From the NCBI RefSeq assembly GCF_000688395.1, contig NZ_JIAG01000003.1, positions 206,329 through 270,328 on the forward strand: a DNA stretch of 64,000 nucleotides, read 5' to 3'. This DNA comes from Haematomicrobium sanguinis DSM 21259 (GTDB taxonomy: Bacteria > Actinomycetota > Actinomycetes > Actinomycetales > Micrococcaceae). Positions 25,955-33,934 of the stretch are shown piece by piece. Made by a program: the position numbers and the translations under genes. Under the pieces are notes generated by a model that was not told the DNA's origin, did not search any database, and worked only from the letters and a program-made list of their open reading frames with translations. Each line of letters starts with the position of its first letter. The first letter of the stretch is position 1.

Positions 25955-27667
25955 ATGAAATTTCTGAACCGTTCTGCGGCCGCGCTCGGTGCGGCCGCAT
26001 TGCTGGCGGCGACCATTGCGGTACCGGCAGCTAACGCTGAGGGTGACTACACCCAGCACGGTGGTGCACAGCGCAACACCGGCGACATGACGCAGCTTTT
26101 GCGCGATTCCATCCAGGACCGCCCCGCCAAGAATGTCATCTTGGTGATTGGCGACGGCATGGGTGACTCGGAAATCACCTCGGCCCGCAACTATGAAAAG
26201 GGTGCGGCTGGCCGTTTCGACGGCATCGACGCTCTGCCCATCACCGGCCAGTACACGACCTACTCGCTCTCCAAGGAGAACGGCAAGCCGGACTACGTGA
26301 CGGATTCGGCCGCCTCCGGCACCGGTTGGGCCACCGGCACCAAGACCTACAACGGCGGCATTTCCGTGGATTGGAAGGGCAACGCCCAGAAGACCATGCT
26401 GGAAATCGCCAAAGCGAACGGGATGAAGACCGGCAACGTCACGACATCGGAAATCCAAGACGCGACCCCCGCCGTTCAGGCGTCCAAGGTCACCGATCGC
26501 GGTTGTTACGGCCCGGATGAGACCACGGAGGAATGCCCCACCAACGCCCTGGAGAACGGCGGACTCGGATCCATTTCCGAGCAGTTCCTGACCACGCGCG
26601 CCGATGTGACCTTGGGTGGCGGCGCCGAGTCCTTTAACCAGAAAGCCAAGGCTGGCGAATACGCCGGTCAGACTCTCTTTGACCAGGCCGATGCCCGCGG
26701 GTACAACGTTGTCCGCACCGCGCAAGAGCTGGACAAGGTCACCGAAGCGAACCAGGACAAGCCCGTCCTTGGTCTCTTCAATGACGGCAACCTGCCCACC
26801 GGTTGGCAAGGACCCGCCGCGGTCAACGGCGGCGGCTCGCAACCGGGTGTTCGTTGCGAACCAAACGCTAAGTTCACCCCGGAAACCCCGAAGCTGGATG
26901 TGATGACCCAAAAGGCCATCGACCTGCTCAAGAATGATGACAAGGGCTTCTTCCTCCAGGTCGAGAGCGCCAGCATCGACAAGCAGGATCACGCAGCGAA
27001 CCCGTGCGCCCAGATCGGCGAGGTTGTGCAGCTGGACAACGCCGTGCAGAAGGCCATGGACTTCGCCAAGGCGGACGGCAACACCCTGGTCATTGTGACC
27101 GCGGATCACGCGCACTCCAGCCAGATCGTTTACCCCGGCATGGACACCCCGGGTCTGACCCGCACCCTCATCACCAACGAGGGGCAGCCGATGACCATCG
27201 CCTACGGTAACGCGCCGGAGGGCGAGTCCCAGGCGCACACCGGTTCGCAGCTGCGCATCGCCGCATACGGCCCGGGCGCCGCGAACGTGGCCGGCTTCAC
27301 CGACCAGACCGACGTGTTCTTCACCGTCACCGGGGCCCTTGGCCTGGATGTCAACGCACCGGTTCCCACCCAGGAGCCAAGCGAAACCCCGACCGCGACG
27401 CCAACCGAGACCACTTCTCCGACCGAGACCGCAACGCCGACCGAGACCACCGGCCCGACCGAGACAGCGACGCCGACCGGCACCGCCACTCCGACTGACG
27501 GCGTGATTGTGCCCTCGCCGACCAGCACCAACGGGGGCGGGGGCGGCGGTAGCCTCCCCGACACCGGCGCGATGGCCATCGGCGGTCTGAGCGCGCTCGG
27601 CCTCGCGCTCGTCGCGATCGGCCTGATCCTCGCGTACCGTCGCCGCACCACGGCAACCCACGCGTAG
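25955..27667 (+). CDS. phoA: Alkaline phosphatase, cell-wall anchored
   Basis: 570 aa. Sec signal peptide (cleavage after AANA, residue 28), then an alkaline phosphatase domain: IGDGMGDSE with Asp67, the nucleophile Ser118 in [15 protein letters not shown], and the metal site [10 protein letters not shown] (~379-388). A Thr/Pro/Glu-rich spacer (~470-520) leads to a glycine stretch, the sortase signal LPDTG, a hydrophobic helix and RRR. The enzyme should release phosphate outside the cell while tethered to peptidoglycan. GAGG before the ATG. No sortase in the window; a PHO-box-like repeat lies upstream. Confidence 0.93.
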   Translation: MKFLNRSAAALGAAALLAATIAVPAANAEGDYTQHGGAQRNTGDMTQLLRDSIQDRPAKNVILVIGDGMGDSEITSARNYEKGAAGRFDGIDALPITGQYTTYSLSKENGKPDYVTDSAASGTGWATGTKTYNGGISVDWKGNAQKTMLEIAKANGMKTGNVTTSEIQDATPAVQASKVTDRGCYGPDETTEECPTNALENGGLGSISEQFLTTRADVTLGGGAESFNQKAKAGEYAGQTLFDQADARGYNVVRTAQELDKVTEANQDKPVLGLFNDGNLPTGWQGPAAVNGGGSQPGVRCEPNAKFTPETPKLDVMTQKAIDLLKNDDKGFFLQVESASIDKQDHAANPCAQIGEVVQLDNAVQKAMDFAKADGNTLVIVTADHAHSSQIVYPGMDTPGLTRTLITNEGQPMTIAYGNAPEGESQAHTGSQLRIAAYGPGAANVAGFTDQTDVFFTVTGALGLDVNAPVPTQEPSETPTATPTETTSPTETATPTETTGPTETATPTGTATPTDGVIVPSPTSTNGGGGGGSLPDTGAMAIGGLSALGLALVAIGLILAYRRRTTATHA

Positions 27668-27682
27668 TTTCGCCGCATAGGT

Positions 27683-27720
27683 AAGGAGGTCGGGGAACCG
27701 TGAGTTCCCCGACCTCCTTT
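27683..27720. terminator. Bidirectional-type terminator after phoA
   Basis: Perfect 16-bp arms AAGGAGGTCGGGGAAC (27683-27698) and its complement (27704-27719) around CGTGA. The tail ends in TTT only. Confidence 0.8.
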
Positions 27721-27823
27721 GCGTGTGCCCACCGTGTGATGCACGACGGCGTTGCTCGCCTGAATTGCGAATGTCACCGCCCGCTCAAGTACTATGGCAA
27801 AGGCGCGTTTACCCGCGCGCCGC

Positions 27824-27897
27824 GGGGCTGTAGCTCAGCTGGTTAGAGCAGAGGACTCATAATCCTTTGGTCCTGGGTTCAAGTCCCAGCAGCCCTA
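27824..27897 (+). tRNA. tRNA-Met (anticodon CAT; tRNA-Ile2 not excluded)
   Basis: Cloverleaf with acceptor GGGGCTG / CAGCCCT (first pair G-U), D arm GCTC / GAGC, anticodon loop CTCATAA in stem GAGGA / TCCTT, T arm CTGGG / CCCAG around TTCAAGT, discriminator A. CCA is not encoded. It lacks initiator features. A CAT anticodon could also belong to the lysidine-modified tRNA-Ile2, which cannot be decided by eye. Confidence 0.93.
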
Positions 27898-28104
27898 CTG
27901 ATTTTTCCGTGTTGAAACGCTACATTTGCGTGGAGCCTCTGCCTATTCGCGACTTGGGGTGACTTATACCTTGAGTACACGTTCGCGTCTAGACAGGCGG
28001 ACCATTTTTAAAACTGTTGGGCATCGCATGTTGACTTTTTGAGCCCCCCTGACACCGTTCAAGTGTCACAATCGTGGCAAATTCAATCGATCCAAGGAGT
28101 CAAA

Positions 28105-28407
28105 ATGAAGAAGAAAGTTTCGGGCGCATTTGCAGTGTTTGGTTTTCTCATCGCGTCCTTGGGATTTTCCATTCCAGCGGCCAATGCGCAACCAGCTAGC
28201 ACGGCCGGTTCGATGTCGATGGAGGCCTGTGAACAGCTCGCCATCAGCTACAAGTACGGACGCACGGCCATCCTCTGGAAATGTGGCGCGGAATATCATG
28301 GTCAAGTGCTAAATGGTTCGCCTGGCGATTTGATTTATCTCAACGTGGGTGGGAATGGCGCCGGAGGAGTTGTAATTCCGGCTGGCTCGAATACGGCCAA
28401 CAGCTAG
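28105..28407 (+). CDS. Small secreted protein of unknown function
   Basis: 100 aa from the ATG at 28105, preceded by AAGGAG six bases upstream. A clear Sec signal peptide (MKKKVSGAFAVFGFLIASLG, cleavage near AANA-QP at ~residue 28) leaves a mature protein of ~72 residues with two cysteines (MEACEQL and WKCGAEY) that could form one disulfide, and a Gly/Asn-rich C-terminal half. No family recognised. It lies downstream of a tRNA gene in a segment with codon use more AT-rich than its surroundings, so it may have been acquired horizontally. Confidence 0.65.
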   Translation: MKKKVSGAFAVFGFLIASLGFSIPAANAQPASTAGSMSMEACEQLAISYKYGRTAILWKCGAEYHGQVLNGSPGDLIYLNVGGNGAGGVVIPAGSNTANS

Positions 28408-28515
28408 AGCATCGCGTTCGGGTCAGCGCCAGCAGCTTGCGTAGCATTCAATGATCGCCCAGGTGAGGATTTCTGCGCCATTCCGTAGGCACAAAGTCAG
28501 CATGAATCGATTGGT

Positions 28516-28550
28516 GGTGGGTGTTTCCCATGGAGTGGGCAGCACCCACC
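28516..28550 (+). terminator. Hairpin between the secreted-protein gene and the glycosyltransferase gene
   Basis: GGTGGGTG (28516-28523) pairs with CACCCACC (28543-28550), with CCCA / TGGG able to pair inside. There is no T tract. It could be a terminator or attenuator. Confidence 0.4.
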
Positions 28551-28579
28551 GCTGTCACGAGTAGAAAGGTCGTTGGATT

Positions 28580-29875
28580 TTGGTGAGAAGGCTCGCTCTA
28601 CTTGGGCTGCCAGTCCTGATATTGCTGTTGTGGTTGTTGGTCGTTCGTCCCCCCATCGCACTTGACTACGGCGTATATCGACTTGGCGCGTCAGCGATAT
28701 TTGGTTTGAACGGCCTCGACGCGAATCTTTATGGACCCACCTTGGGTTACCCAGGTGCGCCCGGTCTGCCTTTTACTTACCCGCCGTTTGCAGCGTTGAT
28801 ATTTCTTCCGATCGCGTTGCTTCCGACAATGGTTGGGTTCACCATCCTGACACTGTGCACCGTTCTAGTTGCGTATTGGTTGGCAAAGACGTTGGCGTCA
28901 AGCGTGAGATCCTTATCGGGAAGCCCGAGAAACGGGAAACTCAAGGTGATTCTCATTGGACTTTGGGGCGGACTAGCGATACTGTCCAGCGGACCTTGGC
29001 GAGACACCATTGACTTTGGGCAGATTAACGCCATTCTGCTCCTAATGTGCCTATGGGACCTTCTTGGGTCCGCGCGAGGGAACTCGAAATGGAATCGCTG
29101 GTCCGGCTTCCTCGTGGGCGTGGCAGCTGGTATCAAACTTACCCCGCTGGTGTTTGGCTTCTATTATCTGGTGCGTCGCGACTTCGCATCACTTGGTCGG
29201 ATGATCGGAGGCTTCGCCACAACGGTTTTGGCCGCTTGGATTGTGGCGCCGAGCCTTTCGCAGGACTATTGGTTGAGTGTCATCCTCGATCCAGGGCGAA
29301 TCGGGAACTTGGGGTATGCCGACAACACGTCAATTCGCGGGACACTCATGCACCTTGCTTTTCCCGCCGACCTAGTGACGACGTTGTGGGTAGCCCTCTC
29401 GCTGATATTGGCGGCCGTTGCGGGCCTGTGTATTTTCAAGACAAAAAAGCATGGCCCGTACGTCGGTGTTGCCTCAACGGCGTTGTTGATGCTCTTGGTT
29501 TCGCCAGTCACGTGGTCACATCATTGGGTCTGGTTGCCGCTGATTGCTTGGGGCTCATATGTACTGCTGTCGACACAAAAACTGCCAAAAGTTCTTGGAT
29601 GGACAACGGGTGTAATAACCGTCCTCATGGCAATCGCGTTCTGGATCTCACCGAAGTGGATAGCGTTTCTGAGCGGGTCCAACGCCGATGGTCAGATGAG
29701 CGAACTTTCGATGTTGCTGGTATCGATTGGTTCGATTTGTGCGTATCTGTTATGCGTACTGTGGGCATGCGCACTTCTTGCATCCCGCCGAAGTTCGCTC
29801 GCGTACGATGGCCCTTTCGAATCGCCACCAACCCATGTAATCGTTCGTGCCGGTGGCGGTAGTTCTCCGCGATAA
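28580..29875 (+). CDS. Polyprenol-phosphate-dependent glycosyltransferase, GT87/DUF2029-like
   Basis: 431 aa from a GTG, about ten membrane helices. The first extracytoplasmic loop holds LDYGVYRLGA (~28-37), whose Asp is a likely catalytic residue of GT-C mannosyltransferases, and LPFTYPPFAA (~63-72), the conserved DUF2029 patch. GT87 enzymes use polyprenyl-phosphomannose for arabinan, mannan or lipoglycan assembly; the substrate here is unknown. Codon usage is less GC-biased than in flanking genes, in keeping with the small gene upstream. The C-terminal tail is Arg/Ser-rich. Confidence 0.78.
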   Translation: MVRRLALLGLPVLILLLWLLVVRPPIALDYGVYRLGASAIFGLNGLDANLYGPTLGYPGAPGLPFTYPPFAALIFLPIALLPTMVGFTILTLCTVLVAYWLAKTLASSVRSLSGSPRNGKLKVILIGLWGGLAILSSGPWRDTIDFGQINAILLLMCLWDLLGSARGNSKWNRWSGFLVGVAAGIKLTPLVFGFYYLVRRDFASLGRMIGGFATTVLAAWIVAPSLSQDYWLSVILDPGRIGNLGYADNTSIRGTLMHLAFPADLVTTLWVALSLILAAVAGLCIFKTKKHGPYVGVASTALLMLLVSPVTWSHHWVWLPLIAWGSYVLLSTQKLPKVLGWTTGVITVLMAIAFWISPKWIAFLSGSNADGQMSELSMLLVSIGSICAYLLCVLWACALLASRRSSLAYDGPFESPPTHVIVRAGGGSSPR

Positions 29876-29924
29876 AGTCAAATGCGCTGTATGCCCGGGT
29901 GGACTCCGCTTCGATTTCCTGGGC

Positions 29925-30095
29925 TTAGTTCGGCGTCCGATTCCGCCAGGCCGCCAGGTAGGCAACAATCGCGATGATCATCAGGATGCCGAGCACAATG
30001 GTGATCGGCGCGGGCCACGCAAAGGCGAAGGACAGCGCAAGCAACACGATCGAAGCCAGCGCGACAACCCCCAAGACTGTTGATTTGTTCTTCAT
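29925..30095 (-). CDS. 56-aa two-helix membrane protein, coupled to the reductase gene
   Basis: ATG at 30095, TAA at 29925-29927. It reads MKNKSTVLGVVALASIVLLA and continues as a helix, then WPAP and a second helix (ITIVLGILMIIAIVAYLAA), ending WRNRTPN. The ATG overlaps the TGA of the reductase gene (ATGA), and AAGGGAG lies seven bases before it inside the reductase gene, so translation is probably coupled. Two helices with a short Pro turn and a positive tail suggest a small inner-membrane protein, perhaps an anchor or modulator for the reductase. No homologue recognised. Confidence 0.72.
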   Translation of the reverse strand: MKNKSTVLGVVALASIVLLALSFAFAWPAPITIVLGILMIIAIVAYLAAWRNRTPN

Positions 30096-30847
30096 GACAT
30101 ACTCCCTTGTCGATACTCCGGATTGGATTCAAAACCAAAGCGCGCGCCATTTTCCCACGCGGTGCGGTCATTGCCGTAAGCCGGATATCCGCCGGCGGCT
30201 TTGAGGATATGACTCAAGTGCATGAGGTTCCAGGACATGATGGTCACGTTGCGGTTGGTGAAATCATTATCGAAGCCGACCCGCGTACCGTCGCCCGCGA
30301 CATCCCCGTAACTGGGGCCCGGGCCGATTTCGCCGATCCACCCGGCATCGGCTTGCGGCGGGATGGTGAAGCCAATGTGTTGCATCGAATACAGCAAGTT
30401 CATTGCACAGTGCTTGACGCCATCCTCATTGCCATCGATCAGGCACCCGGCTACTTTGCCATAGTTTGCTGACTGTCCGAGCGAATTCAATTCCGCGGAA
30501 TTGCTGTAGAGACGCTCCACGAGTTTCTTTGTGATGCTCGAATTGTCGCCAAGCCAGATCGGCCCGGCAATGACCACGATGTCGGCAGACTGGACCTTTT
30601 TCGCAATCTCGGGCCACTCATCTCTCTCCCAGCCGTGTTCGCGCATGTCCGGATACACGCCGGTTGCAACGTCCAGATCCACAAAGCGCAGCGACTCGGT
30701 CTCTACCCCGGCACCTTCCATGATGGCCCGGCTCTTATCAATCAGCACCTGAGTGTGGCTCGGTTCGGGCGAGCGGGTCAACGTGCAGTTAAAGAACAGG
30801 GCAGTCAGGTCGCTGTAGTCCGGGGGAGTAGGAGACTCATCACTCAT
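30092..30847 (-). CDS. Flavodoxin-like NAD(P)H-dependent oxidoreductase
   Basis: 251 aa from MSDESPTPPDYSD at 30847; the frame is open further upstream but TAGTGT at 30855-30860 ends seven bases before this ATG, indicating a leaderless start. NADPH-dependent FMN reductase/flavodoxin-like fold: FFNCTLTRSPEPSHTQVLID (~18-37) as the FMN phosphate loop and IVVIAGPIWLGDNSSITKKL (~90-109) as the second flavin loop. Likely a quinone or FMN reductase. The 3' end overlaps the coupled 56-aa membrane protein gene. Confidence 0.85.
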   Translation of the reverse strand: MSDESPTPPDYSDLTALFFNCTLTRSPEPSHTQVLIDKSRAIMEGAGVETESLRFVDLDVATGVYPDMREHGWERDEWPEIAKKVQSADIVVIAGPIWLGDNSSITKKLVERLYSNSAELNSLGQSANYGKVAGCLIDGNEDGVKHCAMNLLYSMQHIGFTIPPQADAGWIGEIGPGPSYGDVAGDGTRVGFDNDFTNRNVTIMSWNLMHLSHILKAAGGYPAYGNDRTAWENGARFGFESNPEYRQGSMS

Positions 30848-30854
30848 GAAACCA

Positions 30855-30860
30855 ACACTA
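30855..30860 (-). promoter_or_regulatory. -10 box of a leaderless promoter for the flavoprotein gene
   Basis: TAGTGT on the minus strand (30860 to 30855) with seven bases to the ATG at 30847. Confidence 0.45.
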
Positions 30861-30923
30861 GGCCAGTTTCCCCGCCGCGGTAAGAGTTCCCGGCAACGCG
30901 CCTTCCTCACCCCCAGACATGCT

Positions 30924-30939
30924 TGTGTTCCAGATCACA
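30924..30939. promoter_or_regulatory. CRP/GlxR-like operator (weaker match)
   Basis: TGTGTTCCAGATCACA matches 14 of 16 positions of TGTGAnnTAnnTCACA. It lies between the flavoprotein gene and the divergent MFS gene, ~105 bp before the MFS start. Confidence 0.4.
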
Positions 30940-31043
30940 ACGTGGCATTCTAAAGTCCAGAATTCCTGAACAATCGGTCAGTAAATACGGCCGCATCACA
31001 GCACCCGTAACCCAGGAATTCTTGAGGCGAAAGCGAGACAACG

Positions 31044-32366
31044 ATGTCCCAAACCGCGCAAACACGCGCCCGAATGTCCGGCGAGGACCGCAAAGTCGTC
31101 GTCGGAACAATGGTCGGCACCACGATCGAATGGTACGACTTCTTCATCTACGCCCAGGCCGCCGGACTCATCTTCGCGCAGCTGTACTTCAACCCGCTCG
31201 CCGACGAAAGCCCGGGCCTTGGCCAGCTTCTCTCCTGGGCATCCATCGGTATCAGTTTCCTCTTCCGGCCCTTAGGCGCAGTCATCGCCGGACACCTGGG
31301 TGACCGGCTGGGCCGGAAAATCACCCTCGTCTTGACCCTCGTGACGATGGGTGCGGCAACCGCGCTGATCGGCCTCTTGCCCACTTACGCGGTCATCGGC
31401 GTGTGGGCACCGATCCTCCTCATACTCTTGCGCATCCTCCAAGGCTTCTCCGCCGGCGGCGAATGGGGCGGCGCCGCACTCATGGCGGTAGAGCACGCGC
31501 CGGAAAACAAACGCGGATTCTGGGGCGCGTACCCGCAAATCGGCGTGCCGCTGGGCATGATCCTCGCGTCCACCATGGTCTTTGTCTTGAACGTCACGCT
31601 CGGCTCGGAACAGTATCTCGCCTGGGGGTGGCGTATCCCATTCCTCGCATCCGTGGTGCTCATCGCGGTCGGCTACCTGATCCGCCGCGCGGTCGCCGAA
31701 AGCCCGGTCTTCGCCGAACTCCAGCAACGTCGACGCGAATCCAGCGCTCCACTGGGCGAACTCTTCAAGCACCACACCCGGCCGGTTATCCTGACCGCGC
31801 TCATCTTCATCGGCAACAACGCAGCCGGCTACCTCTTGATCGCGTTCTTCTCCGCATACGCCACCCGCACCCTCAAAATGGAGAGCGGGCCGGTGCTGCT
31901 GGCAACCCTGCTCGCCTCCTTCGGCTGGCTCATCTTCACGCTTTACGGCGGCGCGCTCTCGGACAAACTCGGTCGCGTGCGCACGTTCCAAATCGGCTAT
32001 GCGCTGATTTTCGTCTGGATGATCCCGCTCTTCCTGCTGATCGACACGAAAAACATCTGGGCCTACGGCATCGCGCTGTTCCTCTTGACGCTGGGACTCG
32101 GGCTCTCCTACGGCCCGATGTCAGCCATGTACGCCGAAATGTTCCCGCCCCAAGTGCGCTACTCCGGGGTCTCGATCGGCTACGCGCTCGGCGCGATCCT
32201 GGGTGGCGCATTCGCCCCCCTGGTCTCCGAATGGCTCCTGGGACAAACCAAATCCTCCATCTCGATCGCCATCTACATCATGGTGCTCTGCGCGATCTCC
32301 TTCCTCGGGGTCACGCTGGTGAAGGAAACCCGCGGCACCAACTTGCGCGTCGCCCAAGATTCTTAA
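31044..32366 (+). CDS. MFS transporter, metabolite:H+ symporter (MHS) type
   Basis: 440 aa, twelve helices. GTMVGTTIEWYDFFIYAQAAG (~24-44), split by loops, is the MHS-family start shared with shikimate, proline/betaine and alpha-ketoglutarate permeases; GHLGDRLGRK (~86-95) is the loop 2-3 motif and FSAGGEWGGAA near 140 the family's helix 4 patch. Likely an importer of an organic acid or betaine with protons. It ends six bases before a very long inverted repeat shared with the convergent Nramp-like gene. Confidence 0.9.
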   Translation: MSQTAQTRARMSGEDRKVVVGTMVGTTIEWYDFFIYAQAAGLIFAQLYFNPLADESPGLGQLLSWASIGISFLFRPLGAVIAGHLGDRLGRKITLVLTLVTMGAATALIGLLPTYAVIGVWAPILLILLRILQGFSAGGEWGGAALMAVEHAPENKRGFWGAYPQIGVPLGMILASTMVFVLNVTLGSEQYLAWGWRIPFLASVVLIAVGYLIRRAVAESPVFAELQQRRRESSAPLGELFKHHTRPVILTALIFIGNNAAGYLLIAFFSAYATRTLKMESGPVLLATLLASFGWLIFTLYGGALSDKLGRVRTFQIGYALIFVWMIPLFLLIDTKNIWAYGIALFLLTLGLGLSYGPMSAMYAEMFPPQVRYSGVSIGYALGAILGGAFAPLVSEWLLGQTKSSISIAIYIMVLCAISFLGVTLVKETRGTNLRVAQDS

Positions 32367-32371
32367 AAATG

Positions 32372-32430
32372 AAGTACGACGGCGCGTGGTCACCTTTTCG
32401 AGCGAAAGGTGACCACGCGCCGTCGTACTT
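32372..32430. terminator. Very long perfect inverted repeat, bidirectional terminator
   Basis: Arms of 26 bp (32372-32397 and 32405-32430) are perfect complements around the loop TCGAGCG. The arm begins AAGTACGACGGCG and ends TCACCTTT. It lies between two convergent genes, 5 bp after one stop and 14 bp from the other. Arms this long exceed what termination needs. Confidence 0.75.
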
Positions 32431-32444
32431 TGTGTATCCGCGGG

Positions 32445-33737
32445 CTAGCCGATCGGTTCCATTCCGGGAATCAGCTTGGCGCGCGCAATCGCGTTCCAAA
32501 GCTCAATGAATCCGGTGGTCAGGTAGAAGACCGCGCAGAGGCCGAGAACGAGGTTGGTGTACCACTTGTTGCGCCACTCTTTCGGGGTGTTCTTGCTGTT
32601 GAGCAGCACGAGCAGCGTGATGGCGAGGAATGGCATGAAGAGGGCGCCGAGCACACCGTAGACCAGGATCAGTTGAATCGGAGACTTGATCAACCAGACA
32701 ATGATCAGCGGCGGGATGGTCAGCCAGAAGATGTAGAACTTGTAGTAACTGCCGCCGATTTCGGCACGCGGATCGCCCTCGGGGAGCTTTCGCATGCGGC
32801 CCCAGAAGTCCGCGAACATGAGCGAGACGCCGTTCCAGACACCCAGAAGCGAGGAGAATGAAGCGGCGAAGAAGCCGATGAGGAAGATCGGGCTGATGAT
32901 CGGGCCGTAGCGTTCGGTCAACACGGTGTTCAGGTCGAGGAGGCCCTTATCACCGCTGGCGACCGCAATGTTTGCGCTGTAGAGCAGTTCCGCGCCGACA
33001 ATCAGCATGGAGATCACAAAGATGCCGGAGACGATATAGGCAACCGCGTTGTCGATGCGCATGACACGCATGAACTTCGGGGCAACCCAGCCCTTTTCTT
33101 TGAGCCAGTAACCATAGGCGGCTAGCGTGATCGTGCCGCCTACGCCGCCAGCCACGGCCAGCAGGTTGAAGATGCTGCCCTCCGGGATCGAGGGGATGAG
33201 GCCGGCCAAGATGTCGCCGATGTTCGGGCCGACAATTATGGCTAGACCGACGATCACGACAAACATCACGCCGACGAAGAATGCCGTGACGCGCTCAAAC
33301 AGGGTGTAGCGCCCCGCCCAGACGAGCGCCGCGCCGACGAGTCCGCAAATGGTGCCAAGCAATGGGACGGGGACGCCGGGGAAGAGAGTGGCGAGCGGTA
33401 TTGCGGAGGATGCCATTGCCGTGGCGCCGTAGACGAAGCCCCAAATGATGATGTAGGGGCCGAAGTAGAAGGCGGTCCAGCGTCCGACTTTCCGCCAGCC
33501 CTCGTAAATGCTTTCTCCCGTGGCGAGCGTCCAGCGTCCCACGCCTTCGACCAGGACGATCTTAATGATCACGCCCATGACGACGGCCCAGAGTAAGGCG
33601 TATCCGTATTTTTGGCCGGCAATGAGGGTGGCGACAATGTCGGCGGCGCCAATACCGGTGGCGGCGACGATCAGGCCCGGGCCAATGAGTTTCCATTTAG
33701 GTGTCTCAAGGGAGGAGTCGTTGTGCGGTGAACTCAT
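32445..33737 (-). CDS. Nramp-family transporter without canonical metal-site motifs
   Basis: 430 aa, about eleven helices, beginning GPGLIVAATGIGAADIVATL (~19-38). The helix 1 position that is DPGN in manganese/iron Nramp proteins reads GAAD, and the helix 6 MPH motif is replaced by TIT (GGVGGTITLAAYG, ~195). The fold is still LeuT/Nramp-like, so it is a transporter, but transition-metal uptake should not be assumed; related proteins may carry other cations. A palindrome CCTAAGCCTAGG at 33794-33805 precedes the gene. Confidence 0.82.
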   Translation of the reverse strand: MSSPHNDSSLETPKWKLIGPGLIVAATGIGAADIVATLIAGQKYGYALLWAVVMGVIIKIVLVEGVGRWTLATGESIYEGWRKVGRWTAFYFGPYIIIWGFVYGATAMASSAIPLATLFPGVPVPLLGTICGLVGAALVWAGRYTLFERVTAFFVGVMFVVIVGLAIIVGPNIGDILAGLIPSIPEGSIFNLLAVAGGVGGTITLAAYGYWLKEKGWVAPKFMRVMRIDNAVAYIVSGIFVISMLIVGAELLYSANIAVASGDKGLLDLNTVLTERYGPIISPIFLIGFFAASFSSLLGVWNGVSLMFADFWGRMRKLPEGDPRAEIGGSYYKFYIFWLTIPPLIIVWLIKSPIQLILVYGVLGALFMPFLAITLLVLLNSKNTPKEWRNKWYTNLVLGLCAVFYLTTGFIELWNAIARAKLIPGMEPIG

Positions 33738-33934
33738 GAGTTTCCTTCTTGCTGAGGACGGAATGTGGTGTGAATCACGATATGGAGCTTTGACCTAAGC
33801 CTAGGCGGTGCCTGTCGCACTGGAAAACACCGTGGCACTGCGGTATGTTACTCATGAGTAACTTGGCTATCGTTGATGGTGGTCAGTGTGGACTGCGCAC
33901 CGGCGGCGGAGCGCCCATTGTGATGGAGGCACCT

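Noticed and set aside
25949..27661. 570-codon open frame on the minus strand opposite the alkaline phosphatase
   Set aside because: It mirrors phoA exactly, has no family features, no ribosome site and a composition expected from the complement of GC-rich codons.
27824..28110. tRNA gene as an integration site with a downstream repeat of its 3' end
   Set aside because: Only an 8-base match (GTTCAAGT near 28057) was found, which is too short, and no integrase is present.
29047..29862. 271-codon plus-strand frame overlapping the GT87-like gene
   Set aside because: It lies in a shifted frame within a gene with convincing membrane topology and conserved loops, and its translation has no hydrophobic pattern.
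33794..33805. CCTAAGCCTAGG palindrome upstream of the Nramp-like gene as an iron or manganese box
   Set aside because: It does not align with the DtxR/IdeR consensus over 19 positions and no MntR-type consensus fits; it is noted only in the gene entry.
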